Of a stretch of 64,000 nt of DNA, positions 56,147 through 64,000 are shown piece by piece; the stretch's first letter is position 1; every line of letters begins with the position of its first letter. The DNA comes from Pelomonas sp047654785. Its GTDB lineage: Bacteria > Pseudomonadota > Gammaproteobacteria > Burkholderiales > Burkholderiaceae_C. Made by a program: the position numbers and the translations under genes. The notes under the pieces are model-generated. The model made no database searches. It worked only from the letters and a program-made list of their open reading frames with translations, and was not told where the DNA came from. Location: positions 372,001-436,000 of the forward strand of contig NZ_JASGKQ010000001.1 in assembly GCF_047654785.1 (NCBI RefSeq), read 5' to 3'.

Positions 56147-58543
56147 ATGAGTCGATTCCAAGTCCGCCAGGTCGCCGTGCTCGGCGCTGGCGTGATGGGC
56201 GCGCAGATCGCGGCCCACCTGGTCAACTGCAAGGTGCCGGTCGTGCTGTTCGACCTGCCGGCCAAGGAAGGCCCGAAGAACGGCATCGTCGCCCGGGCCG
56301 TCGACAACCTGAAGAAGCTCAAGCCCGCGCCGCTGGGCGACGCGGCCGAGGCCGCGCTGATCCAGCAGGCCAACTACGAGGAGCACCTGGAACTGCTCAA
56401 GGGCTGCGACCTCGTCATCGAGGCCATCGCCGAGCGCATGGACTGGAAGCTCGACCTCTACACCAAGATCGCGCCCTTCGTCGCCCCGCACGCCATCGTC
56501 GCCAGCAACACCTCGGGCCTGTCGATCACCAAGCTCAGCGAGGTGCTGCCCGAGGAAATCAAGCCGCGCTTCTGCGGCATCCACTTCTTCAATCCGCCGC
56601 GCTACATGGCGCTGGTGGAGCTGATCAACACGCCGACCACGCAGCCGGAGATCCTCGACCAGCTCGAAGCCTTCGTCACCACCTCGCTGGGCAAGAGCGT
56701 CGTGCGCGCGCACGACACGCCGAACTTCGTCGCCAACCGCGTCGGCATCGCCGGCATGATGGCCACGATGATCGAGGCCGAGAAGTTCGGCCTGACGGTG
56801 GACGTGGTGGACGACCTGACCGGCAAGAAGCTCGGCCGCGCGTCGTCGGGCACCTTCCGCACCGCCGACGTGGTGGGCCTGGACACCATGGCCCACGTCG
56901 TCAAGACCATGCAGGACAACCTGAAGGACGACCCCTTCTATGCGACCTACGCGACCCCGAAGGTGCTGGCCGGCCTGATCGAGCAGGGCGCGCTGGGCCA
57001 GAAGACCGGCGCCGGCTTCTACAAGAAGGTCGGCAAGGACATCCTGCGGCTGGACTTCGCCACCGGCGACTACGTCGCCGGCGGCAAGAAGGCCGACGAG
57101 ATCGTCGCCCGCATGCTGAAGAAGGCCCCGGCCGACCGCCTGAAGCTGCTGCGCGAATCGAACAATCCGCAGGCGCAGTTCCTGTGGGCCATCCTGCGCG
57201 ACGGCTTCCACTACGCCGCCGTGCACCTGGACACCGTGGCCGACACCGCGCGCGAGATCGACTTCGCGATGCGCTGGGGCTTCGGCAGCAGCCAGGGCCC
57301 GTTCGAGCTGTGGCAGGCCGCCGGCTGGACGCAGGTCGCCGAGTGGATCGCGGCCGACATCGCCGACGGCAAGGCGCTGAGCAGCGCGCCGCTGCCGGCC
57401 TGGGTCACCACCGGCCCGGTCGCCGAGGCCGGCGGCGTCCACACGCCCGAGGGCTCGTGGAGCGCCGCCGAGGGCCGGTTCAAGCCGCGCAGCGAGCTGC
57501 CGGTCTACCAGCGCCAGGCCTTCCGCGAGTCGCTGCTGGGCACCGGCGCCGCCGACCCGCTGAAGAGCGGCACCGAGCTGTTCAAGAACGACGAGGTGCG
57601 CGTCTGGACGCTGGACGGCCAGGTCGCCATCGCCTCCATCACCGCCAAGCTGCACCTGATCAGCCCGGCCGTCACGGAAGGGCTGCTGAAGGCCGTCGAG
57701 ATCGCCGAGCGCGACTACAAGGGCCTCGTCATCTGGAGCCCGGACGACGTGTTCTCGGCCGGCGCCAACCTCGAAAGCCTGATGCCCGTCTTCATGAAGT
57801 CGGGCAGCAAGGGCATCGCGCCGGAAGAGAAGAAGCTGCAGGACATGATGCTGCGCCTGCGCTATGCGTCGGTGCCGGTGGTCGCCGCGATGCGCGGGCT
57901 GGCGCTGGGCGGCGGCGCCGAGCTGGCCGTGCACTGCGCGCGCCGCGTCGCGCACATCGAGAGCTATGTGGGCCTGGTGGAAGTCGGCGTGGGCCTGATC
58001 CCCGGCGGCGGCGGCCTGACCTACATCGCCCGTCGCGCCGCCGAGATGGCCGCGGCCGGCAATGCCAATGCGGACCTGCTGAGCTTCCTGAAGGACGGCT
58101 TCCTGACCGCAGCCACCGCCAAGGTCGCCACCTCCGCGCACGAGGCGCGCAGGAACGGCTTCCTGCTGCACAGCGACATCATCGTGCCGCACAAGGACGA
58201 GCTGCTGCACGTGGCCACGGCCACCGCCATCGGCCTGGCCGAGGCCGGCTACCGCCCGCCGCACAAGGCGCTGTTCCCGGTCGCCGGCCGCAGCGGCATC
58301 GCCACCATCAAGGGCCAGGTCGCCAACATGCGCGACGGCGGCTTCGTCAGCCAGCACGACTACGACCTGGCCGCTGCCATCGCCGACGTGGTCTGCGGCG
58401 GCGAGGTGGAGGCGGGCTCGCTCGTCAGCGAGGACTACCTGATGGCGCTGGAGCGCAAGCACTTCTGCGCGCTGCTCGACAACCCGAAAACGCAAGAGCG
58501 GATCATGGGCATGCTGCAAACGGGCAAGCCGGTTCGCAACTAA
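56147..58543 (+). CDS. Bifunctional 3-hydroxyacyl-CoA dehydrogenase/enoyl-CoA hydratase (FadN-like order)
   Basis: The 798-residue protein does two beta-oxidation steps. The N-terminal dehydrogenase has the NAD loop VAVLGAGVMGAQIAAHLVNC, the SGLSITKLSEVLPEE and CGIHFFNPPRYMALVELINT segments and a second half around GTFRTADVVGLDTMAHV. The crotonase-fold hydratase is C-terminal (FSAGANLESLMPVF, GLALGGGAELAVHCARRVAH, GLIPGGGGLTY). The order HAD then hydratase is that of Bacillus FadN and many betaproteobacterial enzymes, opposite to E. coli FadB. GGAG six bases before ATG 56147 decides the start over ATG 56135. Confidence 0.93.
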   Translation: MSRFQVRQVAVLGAGVMGAQIAAHLVNCKVPVVLFDLPAKEGPKNGIVARAVDNLKKLKPAPLGDAAEAALIQQANYEEHLELLKGCDLVIEAIAERMDWKLDLYTKIAPFVAPHAIVASNTSGLSITKLSEVLPEEIKPRFCGIHFFNPPRYMALVELINTPTTQPEILDQLEAFVTTSLGKSVVRAHDTPNFVANRVGIAGMMATMIEAEKFGLTVDVVDDLTGKKLGRASSGTFRTADVVGLDTMAHVVKTMQDNLKDDPFYATYATPKVLAGLIEQGALGQKTGAGFYKKVGKDILRLDFATGDYVAGGKKADEIVARMLKKAPADRLKLLRESNNPQAQFLWAILRDGFHYAAVHLDTVADTAREIDFAMRWGFGSSQGPFELWQAAGWTQVAEWIAADIADGKALSSAPLPAWVTTGPVAEAGGVHTPEGSWSAAEGRFKPRSELPVYQRQAFRESLLGTGAADPLKSGTELFKNDEVRVWTLDGQVAIASITAKLHLISPAVTEGLLKAVEIAERDYKGLVIWSPDDVFSAGANLESLMPVFMKSGSKGIAPEEKKLQDMMLRLRYASVPVVAAMRGLALGGGAELAVHCARRVAHIESYVGLVEVGVGLIPGGGGLTYIARRAAEMAAAGNANADLLSFLKDGFLTAATAKVATSAHEARRNGFLLHSDIIVPHKDELLHVATATAIGLAEAGYRPPHKALFPVAGRSGIATIKGQVANMRDGGFVSQHDYDLAAAIADVVCGGEVEAGSLVSEDYLMALERKHFCALLDNPKTQERIMGMLQTGKPVRN

Positions 58544-58553
58544 GGAGCACGAG

Positions 58554-59768
58554 ATGACCAAGCAAGTTCAGGACGCCTACGTCGTCGCCGCCACCCGCCT
58601 GCCCATCGGCAAGAGCGGCCGCGGCTACTTCAAGAACACCCGGCCCGACGAACTGCTCGTCAAGGTCATGCAGGCCGCGCTGGCGCAGGCGCCGGGTCTG
58701 GAGGCCAAGGCCATCGAGGACGCCATCGTCGGCTGCTCCTTCCCCGAGGGCGAGCAGGGCATGAACATCGCCCGCGTGGCCTCGGTGCTGGCCGGCTTCG
58801 GCCCGACGGTGGGCGGCGTGACGGTCAACCGCTACTGCGCGTCCGGCATCACCGCGATCCAGATGGCGGCGGACCGCATCCGCGTCGGCGAGGCCGACGT
58901 GATGTTCGCGGGCGGCGTCGAGTCGATGTCGATGATCCCGATGGGCGGCAACAAGCCGTCGCTGAGCCCGCTGATCTTCGAGCGCGACGAGAACATCGGC
59001 ATCGCCTACGGCATGGGCCTGACGGCCGAGAAGGTCGCCGCGCAGTGGCAGATCAGCCGCGAGGCGCAGGACGCGTTCTCGGTGGAGTCGCACCGCCGCG
59101 CCGTGGCCGCGATGCAGGCCGGCCATTTCGCCGCCGAGATCACGCCCTTCGACGTCGTCGAGCGCACGCCCAACCTGGCGGACGGCACGGTGAACGTGAA
59201 GACCCGCACCGTCACCCTCGACGAAGGCGCGCGCCCCGACACCTCGCTCGAAGGCCTGGCCAAGCTGCGCCCGGTGTTCGCCGCCAAGGGCAGCGTGACG
59301 GCCGGCAACAGCTCGCAGACCAGCGACGGCTCGGGCGGCCTGATCCTCGTCAGCGAGGCCGCGCTGAAGCGCTACAACCTGACGCCGCTGGCCCGCTTCG
59401 TGTCCTTCGCGGTGCGCGGCGTGCCGCCCGAGATCATGGGCATCGGCCCCATCGAGGCCATCCCGGCCGCGCTGAAGATGGCCGGCATCACGGCCAAGGA
59501 GCTGGACTGGGTGGAGCTGAACGAGGCCTTCGCCGCGCAGTCGCTGGCCGTGCTGAACGACCTCGACGGCAAGGGCATCGAGCTGGACCGCGCCAAGGTC
59601 AACCCCAACGGCGGCGCGATCGCGCTCGGCCACCCGCTGGGCGCGACCGGCGCGATCCGCGCGGCCTCCGTCATCCACGGCCTGCGCCGCACCGGCGGCA
59701 AGTACGGCATGGTGACCATGTGCGTGGGCGCCGGCCAGGGCGCCGCCGGCATCTTCGAACGGCTGTAA
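58554..59768 (+). CDS. fadA: Acetyl-CoA C-acyltransferase (thiolase)
   Basis: The 404-residue thiolase cleaves 3-ketoacyl-CoA to acetyl-CoA and a shortened acyl-CoA. The nucleophile Cys95 lies in VNRYCASGITAIQ. The catalytic-base motifs are NPNGGAIALGHPLGATGA and TMCVGAGQGAAGIFE with the second active cysteine. It starts 10 bases after the dehydrogenase/hydratase gene, completing the multienzyme pair. Confidence 0.94.
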   Translation: MTKQVQDAYVVAATRLPIGKSGRGYFKNTRPDELLVKVMQAALAQAPGLEAKAIEDAIVGCSFPEGEQGMNIARVASVLAGFGPTVGGVTVNRYCASGITAIQMAADRIRVGEADVMFAGGVESMSMIPMGGNKPSLSPLIFERDENIGIAYGMGLTAEKVAAQWQISREAQDAFSVESHRRAVAAMQAGHFAAEITPFDVVERTPNLADGTVNVKTRTVTLDEGARPDTSLEGLAKLRPVFAAKGSVTAGNSSQTSDGSGGLILVSEAALKRYNLTPLARFVSFAVRGVPPEIMGIGPIEAIPAALKMAGITAKELDWVELNEAFAAQSLAVLNDLDGKGIELDRAKVNPNGGAIALGHPLGATGAIRAASVIHGLRRTGGKYGMVTMCVGAGQGAAGIFERL

Positions 59769-59774
59769 GCCGCG

Positions 59775-60320
59775 ATGGACCGCCGCCGCGCGCTCAAGAC
59801 CGCGACGGTGCTGCTCGCGGCGCCGGTCGCGGCGGCCCCGCTGGCCGGCTGCAGCGGCCGGCTCAGGACCTTCACGACCTGGCAGGGCGCCCAGCAGGCG
59901 GTGCTGGACCTGCTGTTCGTGCCGCGGGCCGTTGCCGGCAGCCCGTGGAACCTGAGCCAGGTGCTGCAGCATCTGGCGCAGAGCATCGAGTACTCGATGC
60001 AGGGCTTCCCGGTGCTCAAGGGCGCGTGGTTCCGCGCCAGCGCCGGCCCGGCCGCGTTCGCGGTGTTCAACGCGCGCGGCGCGATGAGCCACGACCTCGG
60101 CGAGCCCATCCCCGGCGCGCCCGCGCTGGACGGCGCGCAGGCGCTGAAGGTCTCCGTGCAGCGGCTGCTGGACGCGATGGACGCGTTCGCCCGGTTCGAC
60201 GGTACGCTGCGGCCTCATTTCGCCTACGGCGAGCTGACCCGGCCGCAGTACGAGCGCGCCCACCTGATGCATCTGGCCAACCACTGGTCGCAGTTCCACG
60301 CCCGGACTGCCACCGCCTGA
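59775..60320 (+). CDS. DUF1569 (DinB-like) protein with Tat/lipoprotein signal
   Basis: The 181-residue protein starts MDRRRALKTATVLLAAPVAA, a twin-arginine-like signal, and ends its signal at the lipobox-like PLAGC. The mature part is DUF1569 (WNLSQVLQHLAQSIEYSMQG, FPVLKGAWFRAS, MSHDLGEPIPGAPALDGAQA, ending HLANHWSQFHAR), a DinB-type four-helix bundle with conserved histidines that may bind a metal. Function is unknown. It lies 6 bases after fadA and 11 bases before the enoyl-CoA hydratase gene, inside the operon. Confidence 0.82.
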   Translation: MDRRRALKTATVLLAAPVAAAPLAGCSGRLRTFTTWQGAQQAVLDLLFVPRAVAGSPWNLSQVLQHLAQSIEYSMQGFPVLKGAWFRASAGPAAFAVFNARGAMSHDLGEPIPGAPALDGAQALKVSVQRLLDAMDAFARFDGTLRPHFAYGELTRPQYERAHLMHLANHWSQFHARTATA

Positions 60321-60331
60321 AGGAAACCCGC

Positions 60332-61096
60332 ATGACCCTCAAGACCTACACCGTCAACGGCGTTGCGACCCTCGAGATCGCCCGCCCCGAGAAGAAGAAC
60401 GCCATCACCCAGGCCATGTACCAGGCGATGGCCGATGCGCTGCGCGCCGCCGATGCCGACAAGGCCGTGCGCGCCGTGCTGATCACCGGCCAGCCCGGCA
60501 TCTTCACGTCGGGCAACGACCTGGAGGACTTCATGGCCGGCCCGGTGCGCGGGATGGACGCGCCGACCTTCCAGTTCATGGACGCGCTGGTGGACTGCGG
60601 CAAGCCGGTCGTCGCCGCGGTCACGGGCGCGGCCATCGGCATCGGCACGACGCTGCTGCTGCACTGCGACCTGGTGTTCGTCGCCGACGACGCGCGGCTG
60701 GCCATGCCCTTCGTGGGGCTCGGCCTGGTGCCGGAGTTCGCGTCCAGCATCCTGCTGCCGCAGCTGATGGGCAACCGCCGCGCCGCCGAGAAGCTGCTGC
60801 TGGGCGACCCGTTCACGGCCGAGCAGGCCGTGGAATGCGGTATCGCCAACCGCGTGCTGCCGGCCGGCGAGGTGGTCAACCATGCGCGCCGCGTCGCCGA
60901 GCGCTTCAACGGCCTGGCGCCCGGCGCCGTGCGCGACAGCAAGCGGCTGATCCGCGCGCCGCAGTGCGAGGCCGTCAAGGCGGCCATCGCGCGCGAGGCC
61001 GAGATCTTCGGCGCCCGGCTGCGCAGCCCGGAAGCCATGGAGGCCTTCCAGGCCTTCTTCCAGAAGCGGGCGCCGGACTTCAGCAAGTTCGACTGA
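60332..61096 (+). CDS. Enoyl-CoA hydratase/isomerase family protein
   Basis: The 254-residue crotonase-fold protein has EIARPEKKNAITQAMYQAMA, the oxyanion-hole stretches TSGNDLEDFM and GAAIGIGTTLLLHCDLVFVA, and FVGLGLVPEFASSILLPQLM. The usual second catalytic glutamate position reads VPEFASS, as in isomerase-like members. It probably handles unsaturated or special enoyl-CoA in the same pathway. The ATG follows AAGGAAAC. It closes the beta-oxidation run; a short GCGCTCA/TGAGCGC hairpin (61125-61144) follows without a T-run. Confidence 0.9.
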   Translation: MTLKTYTVNGVATLEIARPEKKNAITQAMYQAMADALRAADADKAVRAVLITGQPGIFTSGNDLEDFMAGPVRGMDAPTFQFMDALVDCGKPVVAAVTGAAIGIGTTLLLHCDLVFVADDARLAMPFVGLGLVPEFASSILLPQLMGNRRAAEKLLLGDPFTAEQAVECGIANRVLPAGEVVNHARRVAERFNGLAPGAVRDSKRLIRAPQCEAVKAAIAREAEIFGARLRSPEAMEAFQAFFQKRAPDFSKFD

Positions 61097-61243
61097 CGGA
61101 GGCCCGCCCGCCGCCGCCGGCCAAGCGCTCAGCAACTTGAGCGCCGCGGCGGCGCGCCGCTTCCTAGACTGCGCGCGCCGCACTGTCGCGGCTGACCGGC
61201 CGCAGGCAGCCGTACAGACGGTCGGATCCTCAGGAGACAAACG

Positions 61244-63064
61244 ATGTGGATCGACGGACTCTGCCGGCGGTTGTGCCGGCTGGGCGCGCTGGCGCTCGCG
61301 GGTGGGCTGATGGGCGCGGTCGCGCCGGCCGTGGCGGCCCTCAGCCTGACGACGCTGCACGACGGCGGCAACGCCGCCAGGCCGCAGTACCAGGTGGACA
61401 CCGGCGGCGGCCTGGTGTTCAAGGTCATGGCTTATGACAACGGCGCCAGCACGCAGTCCAAGGGCGACCTCTCCAGCCTGCTCTACAACGGCGTGCAGTA
61501 CGCCGACGCCGGCCGCGGCTCGCAGCTGAACTCGGGCTTCGACTATCTCTACAGCAACGTCTCCGCCGTCGACGTGCAGGCGCAGATGATCAGCGCCACC
61601 GGCGCGGCCACGCCGGCCGCCACGGCCAACGGCGGCGTCGTCACCGGCGGGGCCTACGTCAAGGTCACGGTGACCGTCTACAGCAGCAGCGGCCAGGTGC
61701 TCAAGCACTACTACATGGCCAGGAGCGGCGAGCCGCGCATCTACATGGGCACCTACTTCACCGAGGAGCCCGACACGCTGAACCTGGTGCGCTTCATCCT
61801 GCGCGTGCCCGTCGCGGCGCTCTCCCAGGGCGGGCCGGCCGGCACGCCCGGCGGCCTGGCCAGCAACGGCAGCTGGCCGCAGGACCTGCGCGGCACCGAC
61901 ACCACCGTCGAGGCCAGCGACGTGTTCGGCTTCTCCGGCAACGGCCAGACGCGCTCCAAGCACTACGCCAACATGCGGCTGAAGGACTGGCAGTACTTCG
62001 GCGGCCGCAACGCCGCCGGCACCGTGGGCCTGTGGTTCTACCGGGACAACAACGAGGGCAACTCCGGCGGCCCGTTCTACCGCAGCCTGCTCAACCAGAT
62101 CACGGCCACCAGCAACGAGCTGACCTACATCGTCAACTACGGCGAGGGCCAGACCGAGGCCTTCCGCCTGGGGCTGCTGAACAGCTACACGCTGATGTTC
62201 ACGAACGGCGCCGCGCCGTCGGCGCCGGACACCGGCTGGTTCTCGCTGATGGGGCTGGACGGCTACGTGGCGCCGTCCGGCCGCGGCGCCGTGGCCGGCG
62301 TCGGGCTGGCGGGCACCGACCCGGCCTTCACCTACACCGTGGGCTTCGCCAACGCGACGGCGCAGTACTGGGCCAGCGCCAACCTGGCGAACAAGGGCTA
62401 CTTCAAGAGCAGCGGCATGCGGCCCGGCACCTACACGCTGACGGTCTACAAGAACGAGCTCGCGGTCCACACCGGCAGCGTGACCGTCACGGCCGGCGGC
62501 ACCACGGTGCTGAACACACTGGCGCTGAGCGGCGACCCGGCCGCCACCGCCGCGCTGTGGCGCATCGGCCATTGGGACGGTTCGCCGGCCGAATTCCTGA
62601 ACGGCGCGCAGATGACGACCATGCACCCGACCGATTCACGCCAGGGCAGCTGGGTGGCGGCACCCTTCGTCGTCGGCGCGTCCACGGCGGCGGCCGGCTT
62701 CCCGGCCTGCCAGTGGAAGGACGTCAACAACGCCCGCGTCATCCAGTTCACGCTGGCCGCCGTGCCCCTGCAGGGCCTGACGCTGCGCCTGGGCACGACG
62801 GCCGACTTCAACGGCGCCCGCCCGCAGATCACCGTCAACGGCTGGACCTCGGCCATCCCCGCGGCGCCGCCCAAGGGCACGCGCAACCTGACGGTGGGCA
62901 GCTACCGCGGCGTCAACCGGCTCTACAGCTACGCGATCCCGGCGTCGGCGCTGGTGGCCGGCAGCAACACGCTGACGATCAACGCCGTCAGCGGCACCGC
63001 CGGCGCGGGCTACCTCAGCCCCGGCTTCGCCTACGACGCCGTCGACCTGGTCGCCACGCCCTGA
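61244..63064 (+). CDS. Secreted PL4-type rhamnogalacturonan lyase-like polysaccharide lyase
   Basis: The 606-residue protein has a signal peptide (LCRLGALALAGGLMGAVAPAVAA). An N-terminal beta-sandwich (about 35-330; KGDLSSLLYNGVQYADAGRG, FLRYRDNN-like WFYRDNNEGNSGGPFYRSLL), a small FnIII-like domain (about 350-425) and a C-terminal carbohydrate-binding-like domain beginning IGHWDGSPAEFLNGAQMTTM follow. This three-domain order is that of polysaccharide lyase family 4, which cleaves the rhamnogalacturonan I backbone of pectin. RBS AGGAGAC lies before the ATG at 61244. A plant-associated lifestyle is a possible inference. Confidence 0.85.
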   Translation: MWIDGLCRRLCRLGALALAGGLMGAVAPAVAALSLTTLHDGGNAARPQYQVDTGGGLVFKVMAYDNGASTQSKGDLSSLLYNGVQYADAGRGSQLNSGFDYLYSNVSAVDVQAQMISATGAATPAATANGGVVTGGAYVKVTVTVYSSSGQVLKHYYMARSGEPRIYMGTYFTEEPDTLNLVRFILRVPVAALSQGGPAGTPGGLASNGSWPQDLRGTDTTVEASDVFGFSGNGQTRSKHYANMRLKDWQYFGGRNAAGTVGLWFYRDNNEGNSGGPFYRSLLNQITATSNELTYIVNYGEGQTEAFRLGLLNSYTLMFTNGAAPSAPDTGWFSLMGLDGYVAPSGRGAVAGVGLAGTDPAFTYTVGFANATAQYWASANLANKGYFKSSGMRPGTYTLTVYKNELAVHTGSVTVTAGGTTVLNTLALSGDPAATAALWRIGHWDGSPAEFLNGAQMTTMHPTDSRQGSWVAAPFVVGASTAAAGFPACQWKDVNNARVIQFTLAAVPLQGLTLRLGTTADFNGARPQITVNGWTSAIPAAPPKGTRNLTVGSYRGVNRLYSYAIPASALVAGSNTLTINAVSGTAGAGYLSPGFAYDAVDLVATP

Positions 63065-63077
63065 AGCGCGCGGGCGC

Positions 63078-63491
63078 TCAGGCCGGGATCGCGCGGGGCT
63101 TGCCCTCGCGGTCGATGGCGACGTAGGTCAGGTTGGCCTCGGTCACCTTCACCACGTGCGGGTTGGCCGGGTTGCGCTCGGCCATCACCTCGACGTGGAC
63201 GGTGATGGAGGTGCGGCCCACGCGGGTGACGGTGGCGTAGAAGCTCAGCAGGTCGCCGATGGACACCGGCTGCTTGAAGATGAACTCGTTGACGGCCACC
63301 GTGGCGACGCGGCCGCGCGCCAGGCGCAGCGGCAGCACGGAGCCGGCGATGTCCACCTGCGCCATGATCCAGCCGCCGAAGATGTCGCCGTTGGCGTTCG
63401 AGTCCGCCGGCATGGGCATGACGCGCAGCACGAGCTCGCGCTCGCCTTGCGTGGGGCTGCGGGGCAGGGCGGGGGTGGCGTCGTGGTCCAT
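63078..63491 (-). CDS. yciA: Acyl-CoA thioesterase, YciA type
   Basis: The 137-residue hot-dog-fold protein hydrolyses acyl-CoA to free acid and CoA. The YciA signatures are MPADSNANGDIFGGWIMAQV with the catalytic Asp in NGDIFGGW, VATVAVNEFIFKQPVSIGD and ANLTYVAIDREGKPRAIP. It converges with the lyase gene and may tune CoA pools together with the beta-oxidation genes nearby. Confidence 0.9.
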   Translation of the reverse strand: MDHDATPALPRSPTQGERELVLRVMPMPADSNANGDIFGGWIMAQVDIAGSVLPLRLARGRVATVAVNEFIFKQPVSIGDLLSFYATVTRVGRTSITVHVEVMAERNPANPHVVKVTEANLTYVAIDREGKPRAIPA

Positions 63492-63544
63492 GGGGCGGGG
63501 CAGGGCGGCGGGGGCGTGATTCTGCCGCCTCGCCGGGGCGGGGC

Positions 63545-64000
63545 CTAGAAACTCTGCCAGTCGTCGTCCGCGCCGGCCGGTGCCGGCGGCGGCGGGGCGG
63601 CCACCGGCCGTGCGACGGGCTTCAGGGCGGCGGGCCGGGCGGCGGCTTTCGCGGGGACGGGCGGCCGGGGGGCAGGCGCCGGCGCGGCCTCGTCGCGCGA
63701 GGCCTTGCGCAGCGTCACCGCGTCCACCTCGGCCAGCGACCGGTCCTTCTCGGACAGGCGGAACACGCGGATGGTGTTGTGCACCAGGCCGACCTGGCTG
63801 TTCAGCGCCCCGGCGGCCGCGGCCAGCTGCTCCACCATCGCGGCGTTCTGCTGCGTGATGGTGTCCAGGTGCTGCACCGACTCGCCCACCTGGCCGACGC
63901 CGATGGACTGCTCGCGCGCGGCGTGGTCGATCTGCTCCAGCACATGGGTCACGCGGGCCACCACGTCGGTCACCTCGTCCATGCGCTGCTTGGCGTCGTC
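63545..64000 (-). CDS. Methyl-accepting chemotaxis protein, C-terminal part (cut by window edge)
   Basis: Only the last 151 residues are inside the window; the frame is open through the right edge. The visible part is the end of the cytoplasmic signalling coiled coil, with SIGVGQVGESVQHLDTITQQ and NAAMVEQLAAAAGALNSQVG (adaptation-helix sequence). A Pro/Ala-rich linker (PAPRPPVPAKAAARPAALKP) and the terminal DDDWQSF follow. That last pentapeptide resembles the CheR/CheB-tethering NWETF of E. coli receptors, so this is probably a high-abundance-type receptor able to recruit adaptation enzymes. Confidence 0.9.
   Translation of the reverse strand, partial: DDAKQRMDEVTDVVARVTHVLEQIDHAAREQSIGVGQVGESVQHLDTITQQNAAMVEQLAAAAGALNSQVGLVHNTIRVFRLSEKDRSLAEVDAVTLRKASRDEAAPAPAPRPPVPAKAAARPAALKPVARPVAAPPPPAPAGADDDWQSF

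Noticed and set aside
61125..61144. GCGCTCA/TGAGCGC hairpin after the enoyl-CoA hydratase gene as a terminator
   Set aside because: The stem is only 7 bp and no T-run follows; it is mentioned with the gene but not called.

Overview
The window is high-GC, densely packed chromosomal DNA from a betaproteobacterium. The gene order and protein sequences point to Burkholderiales, in the Rubrivivax/Roseateles/Mitsuaria neighbourhood (inference from protein resemblance and from the intergenic repeats; no search was run). No rRNA, tRNA or CRISPR array was found.

1-17.7 kb: division and cell-wall (dcw) cluster on the + strand, in the order murE (5' end cut off by the window)-murF-mraY-murD-ftsW-murG-murC-ddlB-ftsQ-ftsA-ftsZ, with most genes overlapping by 4-11 bp. 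ftsZ is followed by a terminator, then an orphan 7TMR-DISM-type histidine kinase, lpxC, a shortened RelA/SpoT-like gene and two small unknown genes.

17.7-25.9 kb: M32 carboxypeptidase and YqaA-like membrane protein (- strand), then dusB-fis-purH and a coniferyl-aldehyde-dehydrogenase/GMC-oxidoreductase pair (+ strand).

25.9-34.0 kb: the accessory region and the most interesting part. It is a single-strand (-) cluster bounded by a C39-peptidase ABC exporter and an HlyD-type periplasmic adaptor, both GC-rich like the host. Between them lies visibly AT-rich DNA. It carries two double-glycine-leader precursor peptides of identical layout (15-residue leader, 53-residue glycine-rich core), small membrane proteins that could be immunity factors, an exported ClpP-like protein, a lipoprotein, a CPBP-like membrane protease, a decayed copy of the adaptor's 3' end and an insertion sequence. 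It reads as a bacteriocin/microcin secretion locus assembled by module duplication and IS insertion.

34.4-42.2 kb: lysophosphatidate acyltransferase, CdsA-like protein, ruvC, a convergent intergenic region with two unusual large hairpins, a PEP-CTERM protein, a secreted ExeM-like nuclease with RTX repeats and a sodium/solute symporter.

42.2-52.8 kb: RelE/ParE-type toxin-antitoxin pair, two-gene ABC exporter, patatin lipase, phasin, a two-domain fatty-acyl-CoA-reductase-like protein, GNAT, and small envelope and unknown genes, with an HNH endonuclease.

52.9-64.0 kb: TetR-family regulator behind a palindromic operator, followed by a beta-oxidation run (acyl-CoA dehydrogenase, HAD/enoyl hydratase fusion, thiolase, enoyl hydratase) with two small exported proteins. 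Then a PL4-type polysaccharide lyase, a YciA-type thioesterase and the C-terminus of a chemoreceptor cut by the window edge.

Dispersed short palindromic repeats sit in several gene gaps (3.55, 7.62, 22.68, 36.7-36.9 and 56.08 kb).
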